Assembly (NCBI GenBank): GCA_007026445.1 | Contig: VDMD01000141.1 | Span: 1 to 57,034, forward strand | Direction of reading: 5' to 3' | DNA length: 57,034 bases | Source: Schizophyllum amplum | Taxonomy: Eukaryota; Basidiomycota; Agaricomycetes; Agaricales; Schizophyllaceae | Part shown: positions 33,998-45,407 of the stretch, in pieces | Layout of the letters: the number at the start of each line of letters is the position of its first letter | Position numbering within the stretch: the first letter of the stretch is position 1 | Made by a program: the position numbers and the translations under genes | Notes under the pieces: generated by a model | Told to the model about the DNA's origin: nothing | Databases searched by the model: none | What the model saw: the letters and a program-made list of their open reading frames with translations, nothing else

Positions 33998-35044
33998 TCA
34001 CCTCCCAATGTTGCGCGCCATTTCGCAGAGTGTGTTTACTTCGTGAAGATGGCCTATCACACTCGAGCGCCGTCGAACTTTGGAGGCGCGACACGTGACA
34101 GCTGTGTAAGCCGGCACGTGCCATGTTCGTTTTCGTCGTCGCCCTCCAGAGAGGCGAGAACGCAAGCTCATGTTCCATACTAAATACGATGTGGACGTTC
34201 ATTATAGGCTCTATAAATACGTGCGTATTCTGGTCACCGTTTTGTTTGGGCGGCATCAGCAGGCAGCCGTCGCCAGCTCCACTCCTCCGATTGCCTTGCG
34301 CGGCGAGACTCCACTGGATTCATCGCCAACGCAAATTTCGTAAATGTTGAATGGATATGTCATGACATATGTGCCTTGTAGACGGAGGATGAACGCGACG
34401 ATGGTGCCTTCTACCTTGTGAAGATGCCCCGCGCCCATGCCAGGTAGCGTTTTGAGGGCTGTCCGCCGCGGAACATCTACCATTTGTTTCTGCCGCCTAA
34501 TTCACTGCGTAACAATAAGTAGCCCAACCAGCAACGTGTTCATCTTCAAGCTTCAAGCCTGCTGCGCCGGTAGGGTATAAATAGTACGCAACCTCCCTCA
34601 ACCGCGCATAGCAACATTAACCACTCAGACTCATCATCCTCAAATGTCGTCTCTCACAATAGAGTGTATTCGCCCATGCATAATTTCTTTTTCAACATGC
34701 AAAATGTAATTTGAGTACTCAAAAGGTTTCGACATATGAGTAGCAGAATTTGAAGTAGCGGGGACGGCTAGACGCTCAGCGCAAGAGTGTCGGTCGACCC
34801 AGGGGAGAGAGCGTCGCGATCGGATGGTGCAGAAGGCGACGCAGCGATCCCAGATACACGCCATCAAGAACCCCGAGGTTGGGACGCGGCGCGTTTGCTG
34901 TGGAGGGGACCCGTGCAACTTGACGCCTCTGTTGATTTTGCAAGATCAAAGTTCAATCTTGTAGTAGAACCCGCCTTTGTTACCAAACCAAATTTTCACC
35001 TTTGGATTTTGAATCATACTTTTTGTATACGCGAATACACTCTA
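33998..35044. other. Region between the divergent secreted-protein relics
   Basis: It contains two TATAAATA boxes on the plus strand, at 34212-34219 and 34576-34583. The second is followed 60 nt later by ATGTCGTCTC at 34644, which opens only a 21-codon frame. No larger gene is supported; this could be an orphaned promoter. Confidence 0.4.
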
Positions 35045-35316
35045 ATGTACAACTCAAAGCTCGCTGCCTTCGCCATTGCTGGATTTTCCCTCTTCGTCGG
35101 TCAGGCGTCTGCCGCCGCGCTGCTCGCTGACAACCCTGGTGAACACCCACTACGGCGAATGCTACGACTGCGTATTTAAATGCGCTGACGGTACTGTGGA
35201 TGGATGTAAGCTCTTTTGGCAACACCTGCGTGTCTGTTGGATTAGCTGATAGTCAGGACGCCCTTCTAGTATACCACTTCGACGTGAGCAACGTGCTCAT
35301 CCGCGTCCCCAACTGA
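35045..35316 (+). pseudogene. Small secreted cysteine-containing protein, copy B (frame broken)
   Basis: The ATG at 35045 opens MYNSKLAAFAIAGFSLFVGQ then ASAAALLADN, a typical signal peptide. Bases 35111-35135 are identical to the reverse complement of 33900-33924 in copy A. Immediately after, the equivalent of copy A's first intron and its DACNGS segment is missing, which puts the next conserved part (THYGECYDCVFKCADGTVDG) out of frame. An intron at 35206-35269 (GTAAGC...CTAG) leads to YHFDVSNVLIRVPN and TGA 35314-35316. In the printed frame the product would be a 42-residue peptide ending at 35179. The retained Cys-rich core suggests recent loss of function, or a different first exon that I cannot see. 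Confidence 0.55.
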
Positions 35317-35567
35317 GGGCAGGATGTTCTGCAAGACATTCGATGTCTGTAAGTATAAGTAACATATTGCTGTAATTGTCGACACAGATGCAAACCCGTG
35401 TAGCCCGAGGTCCAAGCCCGGCATACGTAAGTACAACATGGAAAACATTAGTAGAAACTGAAGGTAAGTTGAGCTGAAAAGAGAAACATGATCAGAGCGG
35501 AACGTCGTCTGGCGTGGACGAAGGTGAGTATACAGAATGAGGCACTCAGTACGGATAGATTATAACT

Positions 35568-36577
35568 TCACTGTATGTGGTATTGCCTCGTCCAAGACGG
35601 AGCGGGGTCTAAACACCCTTCGAGTGGGTCATCACAAACCCAATGCCAGTTCCCCTCTTCCTCAGACGCATCGAACCACCCTAGGGGCGCGCGCGGGCGG
35701 AGCTCTGCGGACGGCTGTGCCTCGACCGGAGAAGCCGCAGCCACAGCGCTGCGGCAGGAAGCAGAGTTCTTGCGCTGCTGAGGCTGTAAGGAGAACATCT
35801 GCCGCAGCTCACGCTGCGCGTTCAGCAGCGGCGGCGCCTGCTGGTATGCGGTCTCCGGCGTCGTCGGCCCTGCGGAGGTACTCTCGGACGCAGGGCTGTG
35901 GACGCGGTGCGGGTCGAGGCCTGGGACAGCGCCGGACGGCGGCCACCGGTCGACGAGGAGGTCGTCCGCGGTGATGGCGAGATTGAAGTGCAGCGCGGCG
36001 AGCATGGCGCGCTCGGCCTGGGTAACACCGCGAGGGTCCACGTCCGCGTACCGGGCCCAGTGCTCGTTCTTGGGTGGGGCGTCTCTGGTGTACTGATATG
36101 AGGGAAGTGGATCAGGATTACTTTGAATTTTGATGGGTGGGGATAAAGGCGCACCTTCGCTGCGACGACCAGTGCACCGAGCGCTGCGTTGCACGCACGC
36201 CATGGGTAAGAGCCGGAGAAGTGGAAGTCGTGCGCGCGCTCCAGGTACGCGAGCGCAACGCGGACGACGGCAGCTTGAACGTGCGAGTAAAGGACAGTGT
36301 CGTAAATGAATTCGAAGACGTCGGACCTGCCGACCGTCGCGTCTACCAACTCTTGTGCAGCGTCCGTGAGTTGTGCTGCGAACGAGAAGGGGTAAGTGGG
36401 GAAAGGCGAAGAATGGAAGCGCAACGACGTACCTATCAGCTCGTCATCGATACCGTGCGCCAATATTTGCATCAGGGCAGGCGAGTGAAGCCTGGGATCT
36501 ACCTGACTGGCGTGATGCACGGGAACGCGCAGCGGGCGCTGGCTCATGGAGGGTGCGCGGCTGCTGAATGACTGCAT
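35568..36577 (-). CDS. Cyclin (PCL/Pho80-like cyclin box)
   Basis: Three exons from ATG 36575-36577 to TGA 35568-35570. Introns: about 36374-36432 (GTACGT...GCAG, phase 1) and about 36091-36153 (GTGCGC...TCAG). The cyclin box runs across exons: AQLTDAAQELVDATVG, VVRVALAYLERAHDFHFSG, YPWRACNAALGALVVAAK, YTRDAPPKNEHWARYADV and TQAERAMLAALHFNLAI. The pattern AAK-x7-8-N-x2-W is typical of fungal PCL-type cyclins that activate Pho85-like kinases. The C-terminal 130 residues are disordered. Target kinase and process (phosphate, polarity or glycogen control) are inferred from family only. Confidence 0.82.
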
Positions 36578-37315
36578 CTTCTTTCACTGCAGCTTCGTCG
36601 ATGGAGGTCCTGGTGGTCCTGGTCAAGCAGCGGTCGCGGCTCCCGAGGCTGGGTATAAGGACGTTTGACTTGACCTGCGCAGGCGATGTCTTCGATCTCA
36701 TCCGAGACTTGAGGGAGAGCCTCTGCTCATACTGCGGGAAACAGCGTTCAGGGGCTGCCTGGACCGGTGAGTCTAGTACCAGTCTGGTCCCGTTGCTGCA
36801 TGTCGGAAGCAATTCAGGTGCTGCATCACGAGCGCAAACGGAGAAGGATGGTACGGCGGGCTTTCCTGTGCAGCTATCCTGCTTGCAGAGAGATGAAGAG
36901 AATGATAGTATTGTGGGTCTGTTGGAGGTGGCGAGAATTGGTAACGTCCTTGACCGATATTGTTGTGCTACAGATGAGATATGCAGCTGTTGCTGCGCCG
37001 CATCCGATGGTGCATGCGCAGGGTGGTCGGGATTATGTTGAGAGCGAGCGATAGCTTCACCTTATAGCGGTGCTCGAGAGTGTCATACCTACTCTTCGTA
37101 AGTACGAGGAGGCGTATCGCGGATTTTCAGATAAATTTAAGTACTAGTGGACACATCAGTACGCTTCGCCTGAGACGGCACAGTGACAGTACACTCACCA
37201 AGTCAATTACTTACTAGCAGGCGCTACCTGTGAGACGTACAATTCGGGTAGTACAAGGGGGATACATACGGCACGGGTATTCATTTGTATTCAGCTTGCG
37301 TTGCTCTGACGGATG
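36578..37315. other. Intergenic region between cyclin and BolA genes
   Basis: It holds the cyclin promoter and the 3' flank of the BolA gene. A plus-strand frame at 36568-37041 is open for 157 codons but is Cys/Ser-rich without a domain, and lies antisense to the promoter. Confidence 0.35.
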
Positions 37316-37751
37316 TCATGCCTTCTTTGCCAGGAAATCCTGATACTGCGCCGGAGTGAAGGTTTTCTGTGAGGGACATGTTGAAAGACGCCTGGCGTTG
37401 CAATGAGGAACGATACATACCTGGGAAAAAGCGTGCATCTGTGCTATCTCATTTTTCAGCATTTCGTTGACTGTGGAATGAATCAGCGAGGCTCAGCAGC
37501 GCACGGAAGACCCCGACCCATGCGGTGTCGTGCGAGGGTTGTCTTGCCCTGGAACGCCTGTACAGCGCCAAGAGATCAGCATATCTAGGTACTGAAAAGC
37601 CCCTTGAACAGTAAAGCAGCACACATACCTCACTGACGAGCAGTATAGCGTAGCTCTCTCCGCATCCGCTCGACTGGTCTTCAATCTCGAGATGAGCTAC
37701 AGGAACGGCGCTCCGTATGGCGGCTTCCAAATGTGTCAGGTCTATGGCCAT
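37316..37751 (-). CDS. BolA-like protein (Fra2/BOLA2 type)
   Basis: Four exons reconstruct an 88-residue protein: MAIDLTHLEAAIRSAVPVAH, LEIEDQSSGCGESYAILLVS, EAFQGKTTLARHRMV, NEMLKNEIAQMHAFSQ and KTFTPAQYQDFLAKKA, with TGA at 37316-37318. All three introns are GT-AG and 45-70 nt. The DxSxGCGxxY segment and the His of ARHRMVNE correspond to the Fra2 Cys and His that coordinate a [2Fe-2S] cluster with a monothiol glutaredoxin. Fra2-Grx3/4 complexes report iron status to iron-responsive regulators in the cytosol and nucleus. Length and all conserved positions fit BOLA2 rather than the longer mitochondrial BOL1/BOL3 because there is no presequence. Confidence 0.9.
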
Positions 37752-38353
37752 GTCCTTTATGCTGTAATTTGAGACGTCCTGTCGAAGCTTGCAGCAGAGA
37801 GGACAATGTCACGGTGGCGGGAGAGTGCAAGTCTTATTGTGATCTGATAAGATGAGTGACCAACCACCACGTGCAGAACACGCGCATCTCGATTGGGACA
37901 AACAAAAAGGACAAATAAACATCTTTACAACAGGCGCCCTCCGGGCACCCTGCGGACGTTAGGCGGTAAATGCGCGTAAGGCCGACCTTAATGGCACTGT
38001 CAGGGCCATTTATTGCTCTCTGGGACAGTCTTTGGTTATCCTCAGGCTGTCAAAATACTGCGCGAAAAGGCGGGAGACGATTCGAATGCCGTATAACTAT
38101 GTAGTCCGGTATCAGTGGAACCTCCGCAACGACAAGATGTGCCGTCCTTCCCTTCATCGTGAGAGCATAAGGTCAGATGAACCCGAGTGTGAGCCTGGTG
38201 TGAGCCCTGCGCTGGCTGTGCGGCGTGGCGCCGTATACGTCCGGACGAGTCAGCTGCGCGATCTCGCGCTTCTTGTCCCGAACGTTTTAGCCGCCAGCAG
38301 GTCCAGCGTCCCCCGCACATCGTTCCCTACCCTCACGCCCTCGACGCCACACT
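37752..38353. other. Divergent promoter region (BolA / IDP)
   Basis: No gene. The 600 bases separate the start of BolA (leftward) from that of isocitrate dehydrogenase (rightward). No strong motif was recognised. Confidence 0.4.
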
Positions 38354-39953
38354 ATGCTCTGCGCGCGCGCCCCATACCTTCGCGGCTTTGCAAGCCGCAC
38401 GCCTGCTGCCGCCTTCGGCGTGTCGTACCGGGCGTTCTCACAGTCCGCGCGTGCTTGTGAGTTATCCCCCTTGCCCTCTTTGCGTATAACTAAAGGTCTC
38501 GCAGTCGCCATGCAGAAAATCGCGGTCAAAAACCCAGTCGTCGAGCTGGACGGCGATGAGATGACTCGCATCATCTGGAAGAAGATCAGGGAAGAGGTGC
38601 GATGGGAGCTCCGTTCACAGATCTAAATTGACTTCATCCTTCTCCCCCAGCTCATTCTTCCGTACGTGGACCTCAACATCAAGTACTACGACCTTGGACT
38701 GGAGGCACGCGATGCGGTGCGTGCTACAGTACTGCATGCGAGTCATAGCACTGACAGTCCGCAGACAGACGACCAGATCACTGTGGACGCCGCCAAGGCC
38801 ATCCTCGAGTACAAGGTCGGCATCAAGTGCGCGACCATCACCCCCGACGAGGCGCGCGTCAAGGAGTTCAAGCTCAAGCAGATGTGGCGCTCGCCGAACG
38901 GCACCGTGCGTGCACGCATTCCCCCCTCCCGGTATCTCACTCACAACTATTTACCCCAGATCCGCAACATCCTCGGTGGCACTGTCTTCCGCGAACCCAT
39001 CATTCTCGAGCGCGTCCCCAAGCCCGTGCCGGGCTGGGTCAAGCCCATCACCATCGGCCGCCATGCCTTCGGCGACCAGTACCGCTCCACGGACTACATC
39101 GTCCCCGGCGCAGGCCGCCTCGAGCTCGTCTTCACGCCCAAGGACGGCGCCGCCCCGACTACCATGAACGTCTTTGACTTCACTGCTCCCGGCGTCGCCA
39201 TGGCCATGTACAACACCGACGAGTCCATCACTGGCTTCGCGCACGCATCCTTCAAGATGGCGCTCTCCAAGGGCGCGCCGCTCTTCATGTCCACCAAGAA
39301 CACCATCCTCAAGAAGTATGACGGCCGGTTCAAGGACATCTTCCAGGAGATCTATGAGGCGCAGTATAAGGCGGACTTTGAGGCGAAGGGAATCTACTAC
39401 GAGCACCGACTCATCGACGACATGGTTGCGCAGGCGATCAAGTCGTCCGGCGGCTTCGTGTGGGCGTGCAAGAACTACGACGGAGATGTGCAGTCGGACA
39501 TCCTCGCGCAGGGCTTTGGCTCGCTGGGCATGATGACCTCCGAGCTGATCACGCCGGACGGCGATGTGATTGAGTCGGAGGCTGCACACGGCACGGTGAC
39601 TCGGCACTACCGTGAATACCAGAAGGGCAACGAGACATCGACAAACCCTGTCGCGTCCATCTTTGCGTGGACGCGTGGCCTCCTCCACCGCGCCAAGCTT
39701 GACGGGAACGACGCGTTGGCGGCGTACTGCAGGTGAGTGTGCCTGCCATATATATTCTTTCTATCCTCACACTGCGGTTAGGGATCTGGAGGCGGCGTGT
39801 GTCGAGGTGATTGACAAGGACGGTGTAATGACGAAGGACCTCGCGCTTGCCATCCATGGGAAGGACATGAAGCGTGAGCACTGGGTGGTCACGAACGAGT
39901 ATATGGACGCCGTCCACGACAAGCTCAAGAGCAAGATGGCTGCACGAGCTTGA
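38354..39953 (+). CDS. NADP-dependent isocitrate dehydrogenase
   Basis: Six exons encode a presequence-like N-terminus ([20 protein letters not shown], basic, with FSQSAR near residue 30) and the full eukaryotic NADP-IDH. Intron 1 starts GTGAGT near 38457 and ends at CAG 38506, joining to [20 protein letters not shown]. Further blocks are [70 protein letters not shown] and the IDH signature [19 protein letters not shown]. It ends [14 protein letters not shown]... at TGA 39951-39953. The enzyme oxidises isocitrate to 2-oxoglutarate and supplies NADPH. The Met at 38511, just after intron 1, begins the usual cytosolic form, so one gene may make mitochondrial and cytosolic enzymes. Confidence 0.96.
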
Positions 39954-40347
39954 GCAAAGCATTCAGACGATCTATGGTCGATATACATTGGCTCTTCAGC
40001 TGAGTGGCAGCCGCGGGGACAGCGGGGGAATGTACAGTCAGTGTACATCGGGTTTGGCTCATGATACTTGCGTAGCTCCCTTACTGTCATACCTATGTAT
40101 AACGTGTGCTGGTATCAAGGCATTGTGGTATGTAAAGCGATCAGTGCATAACTATGCGGCTGCAATTGAAGATAGGTCAACGAAAAGCCTCGGAGACGTG
40201 AGGGCGGGAGACCGGCCCGGTTTCTCGAAGTACAAAGGTCGAAAAGCAAATTTTGAATTCTTGTCCTTCTCTCTGGATCACGCTGCGACTGTCCCCGGCC
40301 AGCGTTTTATCGACGAACCGTCTCCCCAGTCCTTATTCCCTAACTCA

Positions 40348-42718
40348 ATGGCGACTTCATTGGCGCCCGCCTTGCGTAGACTCACTTTGTGCGGAGGAGC
40401 CCGCTTCGCAGCCCTTCACCGCGTTCCCCCAGCTTCCGTGGCTGTAAGAGCGTTCCTGGGTAGCTCGTTGAGCTCCTTGAACGGTCCTGCCGCTCGTTTT
40501 GCAGCGACAAGATGGTGAGTTTGTCAAATTTGCTATGCGCAGACTGTAACCAAGTTTTACGACAGGCAGTCAACGAGCGCCGCAGCTGCACACTTTCAAT
40601 TCTCAGCCGAGGACGACCTGGCCTTCGGTGCAGGCGACGACAAGGACAGCAAGCCGGCCCCCACACTCGACACGCTGGAAGGAAAGGTGTCCGACGAGAC
40701 CTTGAAGGGCCTGCGAGACATGGGCATCACCCGCCTGTCCCCTGTGCAGGAAGCTGTCTTCTCCCACCTCCCCGAGCTCGCCATCCCCATATCCCAGCGC
40801 CCTGAGGGCAGCACGGCGACACGGGACCTCCTGGTCAAGGCCCGCACCGGCACTGGCAAGACAGTCGGCTTCCTCGTCCCCGCCATCGAAATGCGCAAGC
40901 GCACAATCGAGGCGGCGGGGCTTGCGGCTGTCAAGGAGGCAGGCGACGAGTCGGACACTCGTCTTTGCCGCCAGGCGGAGCGCACATTTGCGCGGAGGAA
41001 CGTGGGCACGCTCATCATCAGCCCGACGCGCGAGCTCGCGACGCAGCTCGCCGCGGAGGCAATCCGAGTTACCAAGCATCATGGCATGGAGGTTCGGTTG
41101 TTCACGGGTGGCACGAACAAGTCGGCGCAGATGCGCGACTTTACGAGGGGCCGGAGGGACATCGTCGTTGCAACGACGGGGCGTCTGAGGGACTTGCTGC
41201 AGTCGGAGCCGGACGTTCGCGCAGCGTTTGCAAAGATGGACTTGGTACGTTATCCCGCATTGTATGAGATACTGTTACTGACGTCCAATACAGCTCGTCC
41301 TCGACGAGACCGACACGTTGTTGGACCAAGGCTTCCGGGACGACCTGGACGCTATCGGCGAGTTCCTCCCCAATGCACAGAACCGGCAGACGCTGCTATT
41401 CTCCGCGACGGTCCCGCGGAACGTCCAGCAGGTCGCCCGAGCATTCATGCACCCGCAGCACGAGGTCATTGACTGTATCAAGGACGACACGCCCCCCGTG
41501 CATGCGCATGTCCCCCAACACTACACACTTCTGCCGAATGCCAAGGACCAGGTTCCGCATCTGCTCCGCCTCATCGCGCACGACCAGATGGTCAACCCGG
41601 GCACTTCCAAGGTCATCGTCTTCCTCCCGACCCTCAAGCTTACGCAGCTCTTCGCGACCATCCTCCGCGGCGTAGCGAACAAAACCGTCCCCGCGGGCTC
41701 TGCGACGCGCATCCACGAGCTGCACTCGAAGTTGGCGCAGAACGCGCGTGACCGGGCGTCGCAGGCGTTCCGAAAAGACACGTCGGGCGCGGCGGTCATG
41801 GTTACCTCTGACGTGTCCGCGCGCGGTGTCGACTACCCCAACGTCTCGCGCGTTATCCAGATCGGCATCCCTTCCTCGGCGGAGCAGTACATCCACCGCA
41901 TAGGCCGCACCGGTCGCGCGGGCTCGAAGGGCGTCAACCCTCGCGGAGACTTCATTCTGCAGAATTGGGAGTCAGGCTTCCTCACCTGGCAACTCACGGA
42001 CATTCCCATCAAGCCGTCGACGGTCGCAGAGATCAAGGACGAGGTCGCGGACCTTGCGGCCAAGTTCGATGCGGGCGAGCTGACCCTGCCTGAGTCCGAG
42101 CGTCCGGGTCATCCCACGCGCCTGCAGGAGGCGTGGGCTCCCAGCGCTAGCGCAGTGGTGAAGGATATCGACCCGCAGGTGGCACAACTGCTGCGCCGCG
42201 TCGATGAGAGCGCCGTGCGCGAGACATTCCTTTCGATGATTGGTTTCTATGCCTCGAAGGGCCAGGACCTGCGCATGGAGAAGACGGTGCTCGTCGAAGC
42301 GCTGCAGCAGTGGACAGTGGACGCGATGGGCTTGCCGCAGCCGCCCTACGTGTCGCCCGGTTTCCTGCGGGACATCGGGATGGGCGAGGGACAGAAACGG
42401 CACCGGGATCGACCCGACCAGCGTCGCGGTGGCAATGACAGGCGTCTATCGAAGCCTTGGGTCGGCCGTGGGGCTCCTATGGCAGAGGGTGGTCGGGACC
42501 GCCGCAGCTATGGCGGACGTGACGAGCACAGACCGTCTCGATACGGGCAGGACTCGGACGGCGGACGCAGGCGGTATGATGGGGGCGACTCCAGGACATC
42601 ACGCTATGACCGTGACTCGGATCGCGGGCAGAGGCGGCCTAGCTTCGACGGCGGCGAGCGGCGCGAACAGTTTAACCCGTTCGGTCGTGGCAGGAGGGAA
42701 TCCGGTGAAGACTACTGA
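40348..42718 (+). CDS. DEAD-box ATP-dependent RNA helicase, probably mitochondrial (Mss116-like)
   Basis: Three exons (introns about 40514-40566 and 41246-41292) give about 755 residues. The N-terminus MATSLAPALRRLTLCGGARF is basic and Ala/Leu-rich, as in mitochondrial presequences. Helicase motifs in order: Q motif GITRLSPVQ, I ARTGTGKT, Ia PTRELATQ, GG and TTGRL, II DETD (replacing DEAD), III SAT, V TSDVSARGVDYP, VI HRIGRTGRAG. The C-terminus is an Arg/Gly/Tyr-rich tail (RRSYGGRDEHRPSRYG and similar) that would bind RNA, ending at TGA 42716-42718. Mss116-type enzymes act as RNA chaperones in group I/II intron splicing and mitochondrial translation. Some mitochondrial fungal helicases also carry a variant motif II, so DETD does not argue against activity. 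Confidence 0.93.
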
Positions 42719-42968
42719 TTCCTCCATGGCCTCACTCCCTTCTCGTTTCGGGCATGCTTTCGTGCTATCCTACTTACATCCACACTCATCTAGATATACT
42801 TTACGCATAATGTAATGGGCTACACCTAGGGCGCCCCGACCGCTCACGGGGCCCTTGATATGCATCACATCTCTGGCGGAACCAGCGATCAGACTTGCAC
42901 TCGGTTGAACTTCAAGTCAAACTTTCAAGTCTACTGACAATCACGTGACTCATTTATTATCGACAGCG

Positions 42969-43010
42969 ATCGCGACGCGCTGGAAATTGAATAAAATTTG
43001 CGACGCGTCC
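42969..43010 (+). promoter_or_regulatory. ACGCG (MCB/MBF-like) pair upstream of CTP synthase
   Basis: CGCGACGCGC at 42971-42980 and GCGACGCGTCC at 43000-43010 lie 36-75 nt before the start codon. The second contains a perfect ACGCGT Mlu I cell-cycle box. The same words occur upstream of RNR2 in this window. MBF binding is inferred. Confidence 0.5.
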
Positions 43011-43045
43011 TGACTCCCGCTCTCACCTGTTCGTCGTCTGCCGCA

Positions 43046-45407
43046 ATGACGAAGTATATTCTTGTGTCCGGAGGCGTCGTGAGCGGCATTGGCAAGGGTG
43101 TCATTGGTACGTGCGCTGCGCTCCTCGTCGCATCGGCGTACACCAACGGATCGTAGCCTCATCGACGGGGCTGCTGCTCAAAACGCTCGGGCTCAAGGTC
43201 ACGGCGATCAAGATCGACCCGTACATGAACATCGATGCGGGGACGATGCGCCCTACGGAACATGGTGAGCGTCGATGTCGCTTGGGAGTGAATTGGATGC
43301 TGATGGTATGCAGGGGAGGTGTATGTCCTCAATGACGGCGGCGAGGTTGATTTGGACCTTGGGAACTATGAGCGCTATCTGAACGTGACCCTCTCCCGGG
43401 ATAACAACATAACGACGGGTAAGATCTACCGGGAGGTTATAGAGAAGGAGGTGCGTGGAAGATCTCTGGAGGGAATCATGCTAACGAACGTGCATCTAGC
43501 GCAAGGGCGACTACCTCGGGAAGACGGTGCAGGTCAGTCTATTCTCTCTGATGGTTGAACCTATGCTAAAAGCGATTAGATTGTACCCCATGTGACGAAC
43601 GCGATCCAAGACTGGATCGAGAGGGTATCAAAGGTCCCCGTCGATGACACTGCTGAGGAGCCCGATGTTTGCATAGTCGAGGTGCGTCAACTGCTATAAT
43701 CTACGATCATGATAGCTAACTATATCTCTGTAGCTCGGCGGTACTGTCGGTGATATCGAGTCTGCACCCTTCGTCGAAGCTATGCGCCAGTTCCAGTTCC
43801 GTGTCGGCCACGAAAACTTCGCCCTCATCCATGTCTCCCTCGTACCCGACATCCATGGCGAGCAGAAGACAAAACCTACGCAAACAACCGTCCACTCCCT
43901 TCGCGGCCTAGGCCTGCTGCCTGATTTGGTGCGCATGCGTCTCATAACTTGCCTCTAACAACAAGGCCTGACCTTCCTCAGATTGCATGCCGTCTTATCG
44001 TCCCTGAGCCCCTCCAACCTGCTACGAAGGACAAGATCTCCATGTTCTGTCATGTCACTCCGGAACAGGTTTTCGGCGTGCACGACCTCTCTTCGGTGTA
44101 TCACGTTCCCCTCCTCCTACGTTCCCAGGGCATCATCGAATACCTCCGCAAGCGACTCGCTCTCGACACCATCAACATTACGCCCGAAATGAAACTCAAG
44201 GGAGAGAGCCTTTCTACGCGGTGGGAACAGATCACGTCGAGGTGCGTCGTCAATTAACCACCAATGAACACTCAACTGACATGCTGCTCAGCCAAGAACG
44301 TTTGTTCGACTCGGTAAACATTGTACTGGTCGGCAAGTACACCGACCTCAAGGACTCGTATATGTCTGTCACGAAGTCGCTGGAGCATTCTGCTTTCCGC
44401 GTTCATCGGAAATTGAACGTTTTGGTCCGTAGATTTCTTAACATCACTTGCGCCATGCCTCATAATCGCTGAAGTGGGTCGAGTCGAGCGATTTGGAGCC
44501 AGCGACCAAAGCAGAGGACCCCAAGAAATACTACGACTCGTGGAGGACAGTCGCAGCCGCAAAGTACGTCAGAATCCTTCATAAATATCTGCTTTTCTAA
44601 TGAAGGTCTTAGCGGAATCCTGGTCCCCGGTGGCTTCGGCCTTCGCGGTACGGACGGCATGATCATGGCCATTCAACATGCCCGGGAGAAGAAGATCCCC
44701 TACCTTGGCATTTGCCTCGGTTTCCAGCTCGCCGTCATCGAGTGGGCGCGCAACGTGCTCGGCAAAGCCGACGCCACATCCTCCGAGTTCGTCAAGGACA
44801 CAGAGGAGCCGATCATCGTGTTCATGCCCGAGATCTCCAAGACGCATATGGGCGGGACGATGCGCCTTGGGCTGCGCCCGACGGTCTTCCAGGCTGGGTC
44901 GGAGACGTGGTCGAAGACGCGCAAGATGTATGCGGGCGCTGAGAAGATCTGGGAGCGCCACCGTCACCGGTATGAGGTCAATCCGGCGATGATTGAGCGT
45001 CTTGAGGGAAGTGGTTTGCCGTTTGTCGGCAAGGACGAGAAGGGCGAGCGTATGCAGGTCTTGGAGCTTCGCGGTGCGTGCGCCATTTACATTTGCCTCG
45101 TTCTTAATGCTCATCTGCGATTCCAGATCATCCTTTCTTCGTCGGTTTGCAAGCACACCCGGAGTTCTGCACGCGGCCGCTGAACCCCTCACCGCCGTTC
45201 CTTGGCTTTGTGGCTGCGGCTTGCGGCGCGAATGTCCTTGAGGAACAGATGGCCTTCCAGGCGCAGAACTTCCGTCCACCTCATCCGGAAGAGGCTATGG
45301 TCGGTGAAGAAGTCCTCCGCCACGGTGTGCCCGTGGCTAATGGCCGGACGCTCGAGACTCGCGAAGTCTTCGTGGACGGCAACTCGCGCGAGGGTACCCC
45401 GGAGTAG
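43046..45407 (+). CDS. URA7: CTP synthase (glutamine-hydrolysing)
   Basis: About eleven exons, the most intron-rich gene here. Exon 1 (43046-43106) gives [20 protein letters not shown] with the synthase P-loop. Later blocks: [79 protein letters not shown], then the class-I glutaminase domain with [11 protein letters not shown], the nucleophile Cys in [12 protein letters not shown], and the His-Glu of [10 protein letters not shown]. It ends at TAG 45405-45407. The enzyme makes CTP from UTP, ATP and glutamine, setting pyrimidine supply for RNA, DNA and phospholipid synthesis, and often polymerises into cytoophidia. The printed sequence is open throughout once GT-AG introns are removed; a donor near 44424 is GTCCGT, less usual. 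Confidence 0.96.

Noticed and set aside
36568..37041. 157-codon plus-strand frame upstream of the cyclin
   Set aside because: No domain or splice signals and antisense to the cyclin promoter.
38951..39688. 245-codon minus-strand frame over isocitrate dehydrogenase
   Set aside because: Antisense shadow of a confidently identified exon.
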